NCBI GenBank assembly: GCA_000688615.1
Contig: JHVA01000001.1
Coordinates: forward strand, 806,001 to 870,000
Direction of reading: 5' to 3'
Length of the DNA stretch: 64,000 bases
From: Acidobacteriaceae bacterium KBS 146
GTDB lineage: Bacteria; Acidobacteriota; Terriglobia; Terriglobales; Acidobacteriaceae
Part shown: piece after piece, positions 41,471 to 50,019 of the stretch
Layout: each line of letters opens with the position of its first letter
Position numbering within the stretch: position 1 is the first letter of the stretch
Notes under the pieces: generated by a model
What the model was told of the DNA's origin: nothing
The model's database searches: none
What the model saw: only the letters and a program-made list of their open reading frames with translations
Translations under genes and position numbers: made by a program

Positions 41471-42445
41471 TTACTGCAGCAGGCTCTCTTCAGATCGTAG
41501 GCGCAGAATACGATCGACGGCGTAGGGAGCACGGTGCGAAGCGGTGTGAAAGTGCCGAACCTGCAACTCTCCAAGAAGGCCAATGCCGATCATCTGAACT
41601 CCTGCGAGGATCAAGACGCCCGCGACCACGAAGAGCGGACCGTGGAGGTCCATGACCGGCTGCCCGGTAAGCAGCTTGAGGATGAGCAACCAGACCGCGA
41701 GAGCAGAACCAGAGAAAGCACTCAGCGCGCCGATGGTTCCAAAAAAGTGCAGCGGACGCGTCATGTACTTCAGCAGGAACCGGATTGTGAGCAGGTCAAA
41801 GAAGACCCGGAAGGTGCGGGAGATACCGTAGTGGCTCTTGCCAAACTGGCGACTTGGATTGGAGATGGGAATCTCACAGATACTGGCTCCGTACCATGAC
41901 GCAAGAGCCGGTATGAAGCGATGCATCTCTCCGTACAGAGGAATATTGTGGATGACCTCGCGACGATAGGCCTTGAAGGTAGTGCCGAAGTCGTGGATGT
42001 TGACTCCGCTGAGCGTGGCCATCAGCCAGTTGGCAGCGCGCGAGGGGATGCGGCGCATGATGAAGTTGTCACCACGCTGGGCCCGCCATCCGCTGACGAC
42101 GTCGTAGCCTTCTTCGAGCTTGGAGAGAAAATTGGGGATTTCGTCCGGGGAGTGCTGAAGGTCGCCATCCATGGCGAGGATGAACTCACCCTGCGCGTGA
42201 TCGAACCCAGCAGCGAGAGCCGAGGTCTGGCCGAAGTTGCGGCGCAGCTTGATAACGAGAACGCGCGAGTCGACGGCGGCGATCTCTTCCAGCAGACGGT
42301 ACGTGCGATCGCGCGAGCCGTCGTCGACAAAGACGAGCTCAAAGCTCTCGCCGATGTGCTCCATGACGGCTTTCAGGCGGTCATAGAGGGTCGTGACATT
42401 GTCTTCTTCGTTATGAAAAGGAACGACGATCGAGTATTTCGGCAC
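41471..42445 (-). CDS. family 2 glycosyltransferase, polyprenyl-phosphate type (GtrB/ArnC-like)
   Basis: A 324-residue GT2. The catalytic domain (about 1-220) contains VVPFHNEEDNV, VDDGSRDRTY, MDGDLQHSPDEIP and FGTTFKAYRRE. Two C-terminal transmembrane helices (about 237-263 and 273-297) anchor it. This architecture is typical for enzymes that load a sugar on undecaprenyl or dolichyl phosphate at the inner membrane. The sugar is not known. It lies in a minus-strand run with alaC and the thioredoxin genes; the gap to alaC is 158 bp. Confidence 0.9.
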   Translation of the reverse strand: MPKYSIVVPFHNEEDNVTTLYDRLKAVMEHIGESFELVFVDDGSRDRTYRLLEEIAAVDSRVLVIKLRRNFGQTSALAAGFDHAQGEFILAMDGDLQHSPDEIPNFLSKLEEGYDVVSGWRAQRGDNFIMRRIPSRAANWLMATLSGVNIHDFGTTFKAYRREVIHNIPLYGEMHRFIPALASWYGASICEIPISNPSRQFGKSHYGISRTFRVFFDLLTIRFLLKYMTRPLHFFGTIGALSAFSGSALAVWLLILKLLTGQPVMDLHGPLFVVAGVLILAGVQMIGIGLLGELQVRHFHTASHRAPYAVDRILRLRSEESLLQ

Positions 42446-42603
42446 GTCTTTGATGATATCGCGGATTATAACGACAGTGACAAAATAGTAACGGCAGGAA
42501 TCAGAACCCTCTCTGATTCCCCTCTGACGCCACTGGCAGCAAGGGTTATTGAGCTAAGTTACTACATTCACAAAACCATGTAATTTATTGAAGATGAATA
42601 TAT

Positions 42604-43809
42604 TTATCCATTGCGGAACATGTTCTTGATACCGCGCAGCGCCTGACGAGTGCGTTCTTCGTTTTCGATCAGCGAGAACCGTATATGACCGTCGCCGTGC
42701 TCGCCAAAACCAACTCCCGGACTAACGGCAACCTTGGCCTCGGTGAGCAGTTTTTTGGAGAATTCGATGGAGCCGAGCGCCCGGTACTGCTCGGGGATTC
42801 TGGCCCAGACAAACATGGTTGCCTTTGGCATCTCAACGGGCCAGCCGAGCTTGTTGAGGCCCGGCACAAGGACATCACGCCGGCACTTGTAGTTTTCGAC
42901 GATCTCTTTAACGCAATCCTGCGGGCCTTCAAGGGCCTGAATGGAGGCTACCTGGATGGGAGTAAAGGTCCCGTAGTCGAAGTAGCTTTTAATGCGCCCG
43001 AGAGCGGCTACGAGCTTTTTGTTGCCGACCATAAAACCAACCCGCCAGCCGGGCATGTTGTAGCTCTTTGAGAGCGTGAAGAACTCGACCGCAATGTCCT
43101 TGGCTCCTGGGACCTCAAGCACACTTGGCGCACGGTACCCATCGAAGACCAGGTCGGCGTAGGCAAGATCGTGGATGAGATAGATGCCGAGCTCTTTGCA
43201 GAGAGCGACGACGCGCTCGAAGAATGGAAGATCGACGCATTGCGTGGTCGGGTTCGCGGGGAAGTTGAGAATGAGCAGCTTCGGCCGGGGCTCCATACGC
43301 GGCAGCTCGTCCTCAAGCCGCGCCAGCACCTCGTCAGCGGTAGCGTCGGCGATGTTGATGCTTTGCACGCGCGATCCCGCAATGACGGGTCCGAAGATGT
43401 GAATGGGGTAACTGGGATTGGGTACAGCCACGGTATCGGCATCATCGAGCACAGCCAGACAGAGGTGGGCAATTCCTTCTTTGGAGCCAATCGTGACGAT
43501 CGCCTCAGTTTCCGGGTCGATGTCGACGTTGTAGCGAGTCTTGTACCAGTTGGAGATGGCTCGCCGCAGGCGCGGGATGCCGCGCGAGAGGGAGTAGCGA
43601 TGCGTCTGGGTCTTTTGCGACGCCTCGATCAGCTTGTCGACGATGTTCTTTGGTGTGGCACCATCGGGATTTCCCATCCCGAAGTCAATAATGTCTTCGC
43701 CGCGTTTGCGGGCTGCTGCCTTCATCTCGCCCGTAATGTTGAACACGTACGCCGGCAGTCTCGTCAGTCTTCTGAACTCTTCCATTTGCCTTACCGCTTG
43801 CCTCTCCAT
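42604..43809 (-). CDS. alaC: alanine aminotransferase AlaC-like
   Basis: A 401-residue PLP-dependent aminotransferase. It is highly similar by eye to E. coli Ala[82 protein letters not shown] with the Schiff-base lysine, and the C-terminal Arg in HIRFSLIEN. It converts pyruvate and glutamate to alanine and 2-oxoglutarate in the cytoplasm. It starts right after the DsbD-like gene (59 bp). Confidence 0.93.
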   Translation of the reverse strand: MERQAVRQMEEFRRLTRLPAYVFNITGEMKAAARKRGEDIIDFGMGNPDGATPKNIVDKLIEASQKTQTHRYSLSRGIPRLRRAISNWYKTRYNVDIDPETEAIVTIGSKEGIAHLCLAVLDDADTVAVPNPSYPIHIFGPVIAGSRVQSINIADATADEVLARLEDELPRMEPRPKLLILNFPANPTTQCVDLPFFERVVALCKELGIYLIHDLAYADLVFDGYRAPSVLEVPGAKDIAVEFFTLSKSYNMPGWRVGFMVGNKKLVAALGRIKSYFDYGTFTPIQVASIQALEGPQDCVKEIVENYKCRRDVLVPGLNKLGWPVEMPKATMFVWARIPEQYRALGSIEFSKKLLTEAKVAVSPGVGFGEHGDGHIRFSLIENEERTRQALRGIKNMFRNG

Positions 43810-43868
43810 CCATCATGCCATCGCAGGAGGATGACAACTTTGTACATCTAAGGGAATTTCCACTCGCG

Positions 43869-44351
43869 CTACTTTGCAGTTACGGCTATCTGCACCGGCA
43901 GGCTGCGCGGGGGATAACATGCCGCGTTGTCGCAGGCCTGATAGCGCAGCACGCCGTTGAGGGTATGCTGCCCGGCTCGAACTACGACGGGCACCTTGAC
44001 GGTGAAGTTGCCGGTGTAAACATCAAGCTTCTCGTTAGGCTCGAAGCTGAAGCTATATAGAGTACCGGCGGGATACTCTGCGGGAGAGATTTTCATGTCT
44101 GCGACCGGCTGGAGGTCCAGTTTTGTGGGGATCAGGAGCTCCGACTTTGGAGTGTGGGAATTGACGTGAAATCCATCCATGACATGAAACCGCAGCTCAA
44201 TCACGCTCTTCTTGCCCGCGTTCAAGTCCTGCGCTTCTGTCGAGTAGGTGACGTACTGCTTCGGCTTTGGCGGCGGGACGGAGAGACTTCCCTGCTGGGC
44301 CCAGGCCAGGCCGGAGAGCATCAGAACAGCGAGAGCGATAGGATGCTTCAC
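43869..44351 (-). CDS. DsbD N-terminal-domain-like periplasmic protein
   Basis: A 160-residue protein with a signal peptide (1-18). The rest matches the N-terminal (DsbDn/DsbC-interaction) immunoglobulin-type domain, with ELRFHVMDGFHVNSHTP and a C-terminal Cys pair in RYQACDNAACYPPRSLPV. There is no membrane DsbD core, so it is a stand-alone alpha domain. It starts with GTG overlapping the stop of the TlpA gene (GTGA). The neighbouring thioredoxin makes a periplasmic disulfide or metal-handling job likely. Confidence 0.85.
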   Translation of the reverse strand: MKHPIALAVLMLSGLAWAQQGSLSVPPPKPKQYVTYSTEAQDLNAGKKSVIELRFHVMDGFHVNSHTPKSELLIPTKLDLQPVADMKISPAEYPAGTLYSFSFEPNEKLDVYTGNFTVKVPVVVRAGQHTLNGVLRYQACDNAACYPPRSLPVQIAVTAK

Positions 44352-44983
44352 AGTCCCCCCGTCTCCGTTCCGGTACCCGATGCGATGGTCTTCTTGATAT
44401 TCGCTTCGATCTGGTCTTTGGAACCGAGTCCCGCGGTCTGCTCTACGATGACTCCGTTGCGGTCGATATAAAAGGACATTGGCAACACGTCGAGGCCTCC
44501 GAAGGCGTCCTGTACTTTGCCGTCCGTCAGCAGGATGGGATAGGTGACACCCGACTTTTGCGCAACTTTGGCGATGGCATCCTTGCCTGCATCGGCATCA
44601 TCGGCGAGTCCAAGGATCTCGAATCCCTGTGCGGCATATTGCTTGCGAAGCTCTTCAAACCAGGGCATCTCGACTTTGCATGGACCGCACCAGGTAGCCC
44701 AGAAGTTCACCAGAACGGGGCGTCCTTTATAGTCGGCGAGTGAAACTTTTTTACCGTCGAGGCTTGTCAGGACGAAGTTGGGAGCGTGCTTGCCGCGCAT
44801 CTTGGGGGCTAGTTCGTCGCTGCCTTCGGAGCCGGCGGAAGTGCCTTTGTCGGGAATCAGAACGACCTGATTTTCCCTCGCCTTTTGCATGGCAATCTTT
44901 CGCTCACGCAGGTTATGCCAGCCAGCCCAGAGCAGCAGCGCAATTCCCACGACCATGACACCCAGAATTATGGCTCGACGCAT
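44348..44983 (-). CDS. TlpA/ResA-like membrane-anchored thioredoxin
   Basis: A 211-residue protein. A transmembrane anchor lies at residues about 3-22 (AIILGVMVVGIALLLW) and a thioredoxin-fold domain from about 75 on, with the redox motif WATWCGPCKVEMPW and the cis-Pro region DVLPMSFYIDRNG. It is a periplasmic disulfide reductase of cytochrome c maturation or general type. The start at 44983 has AGGAAAG upstream; ATG 45022 is an alternative. It overlaps the DsbD-like gene by four bases, so the two act together. Confidence 0.9.
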   Translation of the reverse strand: MRRAIILGVMVVGIALLLWAGWHNLRERKIAMQKARENQVVLIPDKGTSAGSEGSDELAPKMRGKHAPNFVLTSLDGKKVSLADYKGRPVLVNFWATWCGPCKVEMPWFEELRKQYAAQGFEILGLADDADAGKDAIAKVAQKSGVTYPILLTDGKVQDAFGGLDVLPMSFYIDRNGVIVEQTAGLGSKDQIEANIKKTIASGTGTETGGL

Positions 44984-45126
44984 CCGTCCCACTTTCCTGC
45001 CCGACCTTGCACGGGAGTTCATTCCATCCCGACGGGCGCTTTCTTCCAGTTTAGACGGAAAGCCGCCAAAGCTGGTCACGCTCTGGAAACAGGGTCTCAT
45101 CTGCTAGCATCGGAAGGTCTAGAAGC

Positions 45127-46131
45127 ATGTCAGGCCCTCCACTCAAACCGCAAAAACGTACCTGGCCCTCAGAGTATGTGCGCATTGAGGCACAGGCGCT
45201 GCTTGAGCTGGCCATCAAGCTGGACGGTCCAATGCTGCCGGCATTTACCCAAGCAGCGGATCTGGTTCTGGTAGCCATCGCCGGGCGCAATCGAGTGATC
45301 ACCACGGGGATTGGGAAGAGCGGCATCATTGCGCGCAAGATTGCAGCTACGCTGCGCTCGACCGGAACGCCTGCGCACTACCTGCACCCCGCCGAGGCGG
45401 TCCACGGCGATCTGGGAATGCTCGGTCATGGCGACACCGTCATCGCATTGTCCGCCAGCGGAGAGACCGAGGAGTTGTTGCGCCTGCTTCCGCTGCTGAA
45501 GCGGATGTCGGATAAGCTGATCGCCTTCTGCGGCAATCCGTCTTCAACGCTGGCGCAGGCGAGCGACGTAGTGCTGGATACCAGTGTGCTCTCGGAAGCA
45601 TGTCCCAATAATCTCGCCCCTACAGCCTCCACCACGGTGATGCTTGCGCTGGGAGATGCGCTTGCGCTGGACGTAAGCCGCCGCCGCGGGTGGCGAGCGG
45701 AGGATTTTGCAGAACTGCACCCAGGGGGCCGGTTGGGCAAGAGACTGGCCAGGGTTGGCGAGCTGATGCACACGGCCGATGCCCTTCCGAAAGTCTCAGC
45801 AGCAACACGGATGCCCGAGGTGATCTATGAGATGTCGCGCAAGAAGCTAGGGATGACTACGGTGGTCGGCGAAGACGGCTTGTTGCTGGGCATGATCTCA
45901 GATGGTGACCTGCGACGACTTCTGGAGCGCGACGGCGGGAGGGCACTGGACCACGCCGCGGGTGACATCATGAACTCTCACCCGGTAACGGTAGAGGCGG
46001 ACGCGTTTGCCTCGTCGGCGCTGGCACTGATGGAAGAGAAGAAGATTACCTCCCTGATCGTGACCGCTCCGGATGGCCGGACTGAGGGTGTCCTGCACCT
46101 GCATGATCTCTGGACGCTCGAGCTGATATGA
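45127..46131 (+). CDS. kdsD: arabinose-5-phosphate isomerase KdsD (KpsF/GutQ family)
   Basis: A 334-residue enzyme that converts ribulose 5-phosphate to arabinose 5-phosphate, the Kdo precursor for lipopolysaccharide. The SIS domain covers about 40-185 with TTGIGKSGIIARKIAATLRSTG, HPAEAVHGDLGM and SASGETEELLRLLP. Two CBS domains follow from about 215 (IMNSHPVTVEADAFASSAL in the second). GGAAGG lies before the ATG. The stop overlaps the start of the GNAT gene (ATGA). Confidence 0.95.
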   Translation: MSGPPLKPQKRTWPSEYVRIEAQALLELAIKLDGPMLPAFTQAADLVLVAIAGRNRVITTGIGKSGIIARKIAATLRSTGTPAHYLHPAEAVHGDLGMLGHGDTVIALSASGETEELLRLLPLLKRMSDKLIAFCGNPSSTLAQASDVVLDTSVLSEACPNNLAPTASTTVMLALGDALALDVSRRRGWRAEDFAELHPGGRLGKRLARVGELMHTADALPKVSAATRMPEVIYEMSRKKLGMTTVVGEDGLLLGMISDGDLRRLLERDGGRALDHAAGDIMNSHPVTVEADAFASSALALMEEKKITSLIVTAPDGRTEGVLHLHDLWTLELI

Positions 46132-46589
46132 ACGGCCAAGCTGTGATGCCGGTCGATCCTGGGCGGCCGTGCGATGGAGATTTGGAGCTGGAATTATTGC
46201 GATTTGAGGTGCACCCGGTTCATCGGGTCCCGACGTATCAGCTTCACATGGTTCACGTTGAATCAAGAGACGTCGTAGGAAATATCCGGTTCAGCATCGG
46301 TTCCACAAGGCATTTGGAGCTTTATGCAGGCCATATCGGATACGGAGTCTTGCCGGACCATCGCGGGCATCACTATGCTGCTCGGGCGGTCAAGCTTCTT
46401 GTGCCGCTTGCTTCGACCGTCGGGATCGATCCGCTGTGGATCACCTGCGATCCTGAAAATCTCGCGTCGCGGCGAACGCTTGAGCTGGCCGGTGCGGAGT
46501 TGATCGAGGTCGTAGATGTCCCTGCGGATTGCAGTATTTTTCACAAAGGACATCCTCGAAAGTGCCGCTACCGTCTAGCTTCGTGTTGA
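46128..46589 (+). CDS. GNAT-family N-acetyltransferase
   Basis: A 153-residue acetyl-CoA dependent transferase of the RimJ/RimL-like type: GNIRFSIGSTRHLELYAGHIGYGVLPDHRGHHYAARAV covers the acetyl-CoA loop, and CDPENLASRRTLELAGAE the C-terminal helix. The acceptor is unknown. Translationally coupled to kdsD. Its last 22 bases overlap the end of the convergent gene at 46568. Confidence 0.85.
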   Translation: MNGQAVMPVDPGRPCDGDLELELLRFEVHPVHRVPTYQLHMVHVESRDVVGNIRFSIGSTRHLELYAGHIGYGVLPDHRGHHYAARAVKLLVPLASTVGIDPLWITCDPENLASRRTLELAGAELIEVVDVPADCSIFHKGHPRKCRYRLASC

Positions 46590-46996
46590 ATCAACCAGGG
46601 GCCTGAGAAGTACCGGTAAGAGGAATCGCTCGAAACCGGAGGCCGCTGTCGGGCAGACTCACCAAGTAAATCTTCCACCCGGCGTACGAGATGGTTTGGA
46701 TCGCAGATACTGATCTTGATGCCCGGGAGCAACGGAATTTCCTGATTTTCAATCGTGCTGACCAGTTGCAGGATTTGTATTCCTGAAGACTTCTCAAGAG
46801 CGATCGAAATGAGCCTCTCTCGTTGCTCAAGACTGAGCGTATGGCACAGCACCAGCAGATCAATCCGTTCGTTCCGAAGGAATGGTTCGACCATTGTGCC
46901 TAATCCACACCTTATCGTTGAACCGAGCTTCGCCAACACTGCTGCCCTGGTCGCCAGCAGTCTTAGATCTTGTCCGGACAGCAGGATTGTGGACAT
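46568..46996 (-). CDS. receiver-like protein lacking the phosphorylation residues
   Basis: A 142-residue protein. The secondary-structure pattern is like a response-regulator receiver (TILLSGQDLRLLATRAAVLAKLG; IDLLVLCHTLS; GIQILQLVS). The phosphoacceptor Asp position reads Cys-His and the conserved late Lys is absent, so it is a pseudo-receiver. The last 30 residues are not part of the domain. GGAGG lies seven bases before the ATG. No kinase lies next to it. The fold is inferred; the function is unknown. Confidence 0.6.
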   Translation of the reverse strand: MSTILLSGQDLRLLATRAAVLAKLGSTIRCGLGTMVEPFLRNERIDLLVLCHTLSLEQRERLISIALEKSSGIQILQLVSTIENQEIPLLPGIKISICDPNHLVRRVEDLLGESARQRPPVSSDSSYRYFSGPWLIQHEARR

Positions 46997-47145
46997 CTTC
47001 TGCCTCCAAGGGGACGAGGGCTTTCCATCCGTAAATCATTGGAACCGGTAATGATTTCGGGAAGCTGCCAATTGCTCTGCCAACGACCCACTAGAGACGA
47101 CAGGCAATCAAGCTAGCACGAACGAGGCAGTATGTTTGTCTGGTT

Positions 47146-47994
47146 TTAGACATAGTAGAGATTTCCATCCTCCTCATGTTTCAGAAGTCGGCGATAAGCG
47201 GAGTCCACGATTTCGTAGCACTCACACGCCGCCTTTTTCAATAACGGCCGATTGAGGATCGTAATCTTGCCGCGGCTGTACTCAATCGTTCCGTGCCGCT
47301 GCAGCTCGCCCGCGGCCACCGTCACAGTGGAGCGTTGAACGCCCAACATCTGAGCCAGGAACTCCTGAGTCAGATAGATGTTATCCGACTCCATCCGGTT
47401 CGCAGAGGTCAATAACCACCGGGCGAGCCTTGCTTCAACGTCGTGGAGACGGTTACAGAGAACAGACTGGGTGATCTGGACCAGCTGCAGATAGGAGAAG
47501 TTATGGATAACGCGCCGGAGTTCACCTCCCTCGAGAAATATCTCTCTCAGCAGAGATGCTCGTATGCGATGTCCGTGACCGGCACACTGCACCGCGACTG
47601 CGTGGCACATCTGCGGCTGGCCATAAAGAGCTGGCAGTCCGGCGAAGCCTTCCCTGCCGACGACATCGACTTCTATCATTTCACCGCTGCAAGTGAGGGC
47701 GTCCGTAGAGATCAGTCCAGTCTCGGGAAAGTACGCATACTCAATGACCCCCTCAGGCTGCGAGAGTTCGAGCCCCAAAGTCAACGCAACCGGCTGCAGT
47801 GCACCCGCGAGCTTTGCATACTCTTCCTCCGGAAGATGGGCCAGAATGGCGTTGCGACTTCGCCTAGGGCGCGCCACAGCTGTAGGCTCAGTGAGCAACC
47901 TATTCATTCCTTCTGCGAGATGACGTCGTTCCTTTACCTCGACAGCCGGATGGGGTTGCCGGTGGGGAAGAGCGGTATTGATCTGGGTAAACAC
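47146..47994 (-). CDS. Crp/Fnr-family transcriptional regulator
   Basis: A protein of up to 282 residues. A cAMP-receptor-type beta roll covers about 60-180 (FPETGLISTDALTCSGEMIEVDVVGREGFAGLPALYG) and a winged helix about 205-270, with LTQEFLAQMLGVQRSTVTVAAGELQRHG as the helix-turn-helix. There are no Fnr-type cluster cysteines. The start is either GTG 47994 (GGAG seven bases upstream) or ATG 47907. The ligand is unknown. It is divergent from proS. Confidence 0.9.
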   Translation of the reverse strand: MFTQINTALPHRQPHPAVEVKERRHLAEGMNRLLTEPTAVARPRRSRNAILAHLPEEEYAKLAGALQPVALTLGLELSQPEGVIEYAYFPETGLISTDALTCSGEMIEVDVVGREGFAGLPALYGQPQMCHAVAVQCAGHGHRIRASLLREIFLEGGELRRVIHNFSYLQLVQITQSVLCNRLHDVEARLARWLLTSANRMESDNIYLTQEFLAQMLGVQRSTVTVAAGELQRHGTIEYSRGKITILNRPLLKKAACECYEIVDSAYRRLLKHEEDGNLYYV

Positions 47995-48199
47995 TACTAT
48001 CTCCGGTGAAATATGTATGTCATGTTCCCTACATAACCGCGGTGCTGCAGGTCACATAGCATTAGGCGTGTATATCGATTTTGGGTGCCATTTGATAACC
48101 GCCGGCCGGTTGCCACTTACCTAAGAAGGTCCTGAGGACGGTAGAATACCGAGATACGTCAGGAGGCATTCCTGAGTTCGGAAGGTTATCTCAAAACAC

Positions 48200-49999
48200 A
48201 TGCATCGCTGGTCACAACTCTTCATTCCAACCCTCCGTGAAGCCCCGGCAGACGCCGAGGTCGCCAGCCATAAGCTGCTGCTCCGCGCCGGTTATATCCG
48301 GCAGCTGGGAGCCGGCATCTACAGCTACCTCTTCCTCGGTAACCGTTCGATCAACAAGATCGAGGGGATCGTCCGCGAAGAGATGGACAGGATCGGACAG
48401 GAGTTTCTGCTGCCTGCATTGAATCCACGGGAGATATGGGAAGAATCGGGCCGCTGGCAAGTGATGGGCGACAACATGTTTCGCCTGAAGGATCGCAAGG
48501 GCGCGGACCTGTGCTTAGGGATGACCCACGAAGAGGTGATGACCTCGATTGCGCGCAATGAGCTGCGCAGCTATAAACAGCTTCCTCAGATCTGGTATCA
48601 GATTCAGACGAAGTTTCGCGACGAACCGAGGCCAAAGTCGGGTCTACTGCGAGTGCGGCAGTTCATCATGAAGGACTCCTACTCCTTCGATATCGACGAA
48701 GCGGGCCTTGATGAGAGCTATAACAAGCACGATCGGACATATCGCACCATCTTCTCGCGTTGCGGGCTTGAGTTCGTTTCAGTGGAAGCGGACTCGGGAG
48801 CAATGGGAGGTTCAGCCTCGCAGGAGTTTATGGTTTACACCGATGCAGGTGAGGACTTGATTGCGAGCTCGGCATCTGGATATGCGGCCAACATTGAAAA
48901 GGCCACCAGCCGGCTTGAACCGGTTGAGGATCTGGCAGCCACCGGCGATGGTACGCCCGAGCTCGTGCATACGCCGGGACAGCGCACCATTGAGGAAGTC
49001 GGTGAATTTCTGCAGCTGAAGCCACAACACCAGATGAAGACAATGGCCTACATGGCGGCTCTGCCGCAGGCCGACCATGCAAAGCTTGGTCGGGAGCGGG
49101 CCGTCATCGTCTTCCTTCGCGGGGACCACACACTGAATGAGACCAAGCTGTCTGGACTGGCGGGAGGCGAGATCCGACCGATGACAGCGGAGGAGATCGT
49201 CGAGGTCTTCAAGGCACCGGCAGGATATCTGGGCCCGATCGGAGTTGAAGCGGCACCTCATCCGAAGAAGCCGGGAACGCTGGTGATTCTGGACAAAGCC
49301 CTGGAAGGGCGAACAAATCTAGTCGCCGGTGCCAACAAAGAGGGATACCACCTCCGGAATGTCACCCCGATGCGCGACTTCAAGCCGACGATGGTTGCCG
49401 ATGTGCGCAATGTCGTCGAAGGCGAAGGCTGCCCAATCGATGGATCTCCGCTCAGGATCGGCAAGGCGGTCGAGATCGGACACATCTTCAAGCTCGGATA
49501 CAAGTATTCAAAGTCGATGGGAGCCAGCGTACTGAACCGTGACGGGAAAGAAATCACTCCAATCATGGGAAGTTACGGCATCGGCATCGAGCGGATTCTG
49601 ACCTCGGCGATTGAGAGCTCCGCTGCGGCGAATGACGGCTCAGCATTCGCGCTGCATCCGGCGATTGCTCCATTTCAAGTTGTAGTCACCGTCACGAATA
49701 CGTCAGACGCGAATCTCGTGGCCGTGGGTGAAAAGGTCGCATTGGAGCTTACGAAAGCCGGTTTGGATGTGCTTCTGGACGACCGCGACGAACGCGCGGG
49801 GGTCAAGTTCAAGGATGCTGATCTGATAGGCATTCCCTATCGAATCAACATCGGGCGCGGGGTGGCTGAAGGGAACGTTGAGCTGGTCGACAGATTGAAC
49901 CGGCACACGCAAGAGATTGCATTGGATCGAGTGGTGTCAACGGTAACCGAACAGATAACATCTGTTTTGCAACCTTTGCTGCCCGCTTCTGCCGTCTAA
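48200..49999 (+). CDS. proS: prolyl-tRNA synthetase, bacterial (editing-domain) type
   Basis: A 599-residue class II synthetase. Motif 1 is in [14 protein letters not shown], motif 2 in [24 protein letters not shown], and motif 3 in [16 protein letters not shown]. The INS editing domain lies between motifs 2 and 3 (about 225-395), as in the bacterial long form. The anticodon-binding domain forms the C-terminus ([24 protein letters not shown]). GGAAGG precedes the ATG. The penicillin-binding protein gene follows after 20 bp and is probably co-transcribed. Confidence 0.97.
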   Translation: MHRWSQLFIPTLREAPADAEVASHKLLLRAGYIRQLGAGIYSYLFLGNRSINKIEGIVREEMDRIGQEFLLPALNPREIWEESGRWQVMGDNMFRLKDRKGADLCLGMTHEEVMTSIARNELRSYKQLPQIWYQIQTKFRDEPRPKSGLLRVRQFIMKDSYSFDIDEAGLDESYNKHDRTYRTIFSRCGLEFVSVEADSGAMGGSASQEFMVYTDAGEDLIASSASGYAANIEKATSRLEPVEDLAATGDGTPELVHTPGQRTIEEVGEFLQLKPQHQMKTMAYMAALPQADHAKLGRERAVIVFLRGDHTLNETKLSGLAGGEIRPMTAEEIVEVFKAPAGYLGPIGVEAAPHPKKPGTLVILDKALEGRTNLVAGANKEGYHLRNVTPMRDFKPTMVADVRNVVEGEGCPIDGSPLRIGKAVEIGHIFKLGYKYSKSMGASVLNRDGKEITPIMGSYGIGIERILTSAIESSAAANDGSAFALHPAIAPFQVVVTVTNTSDANLVAVGEKVALELTKAGLDVLLDDRDERAGVKFKDADLIGIPYRINIGRGVAEGNVELVDRLNRHTQEIALDRVVSTVTEQITSVLQPLLPASAV

Positions 50000-50019
50000 C
50001 CGTCTTAAGAAAGTGTCCT

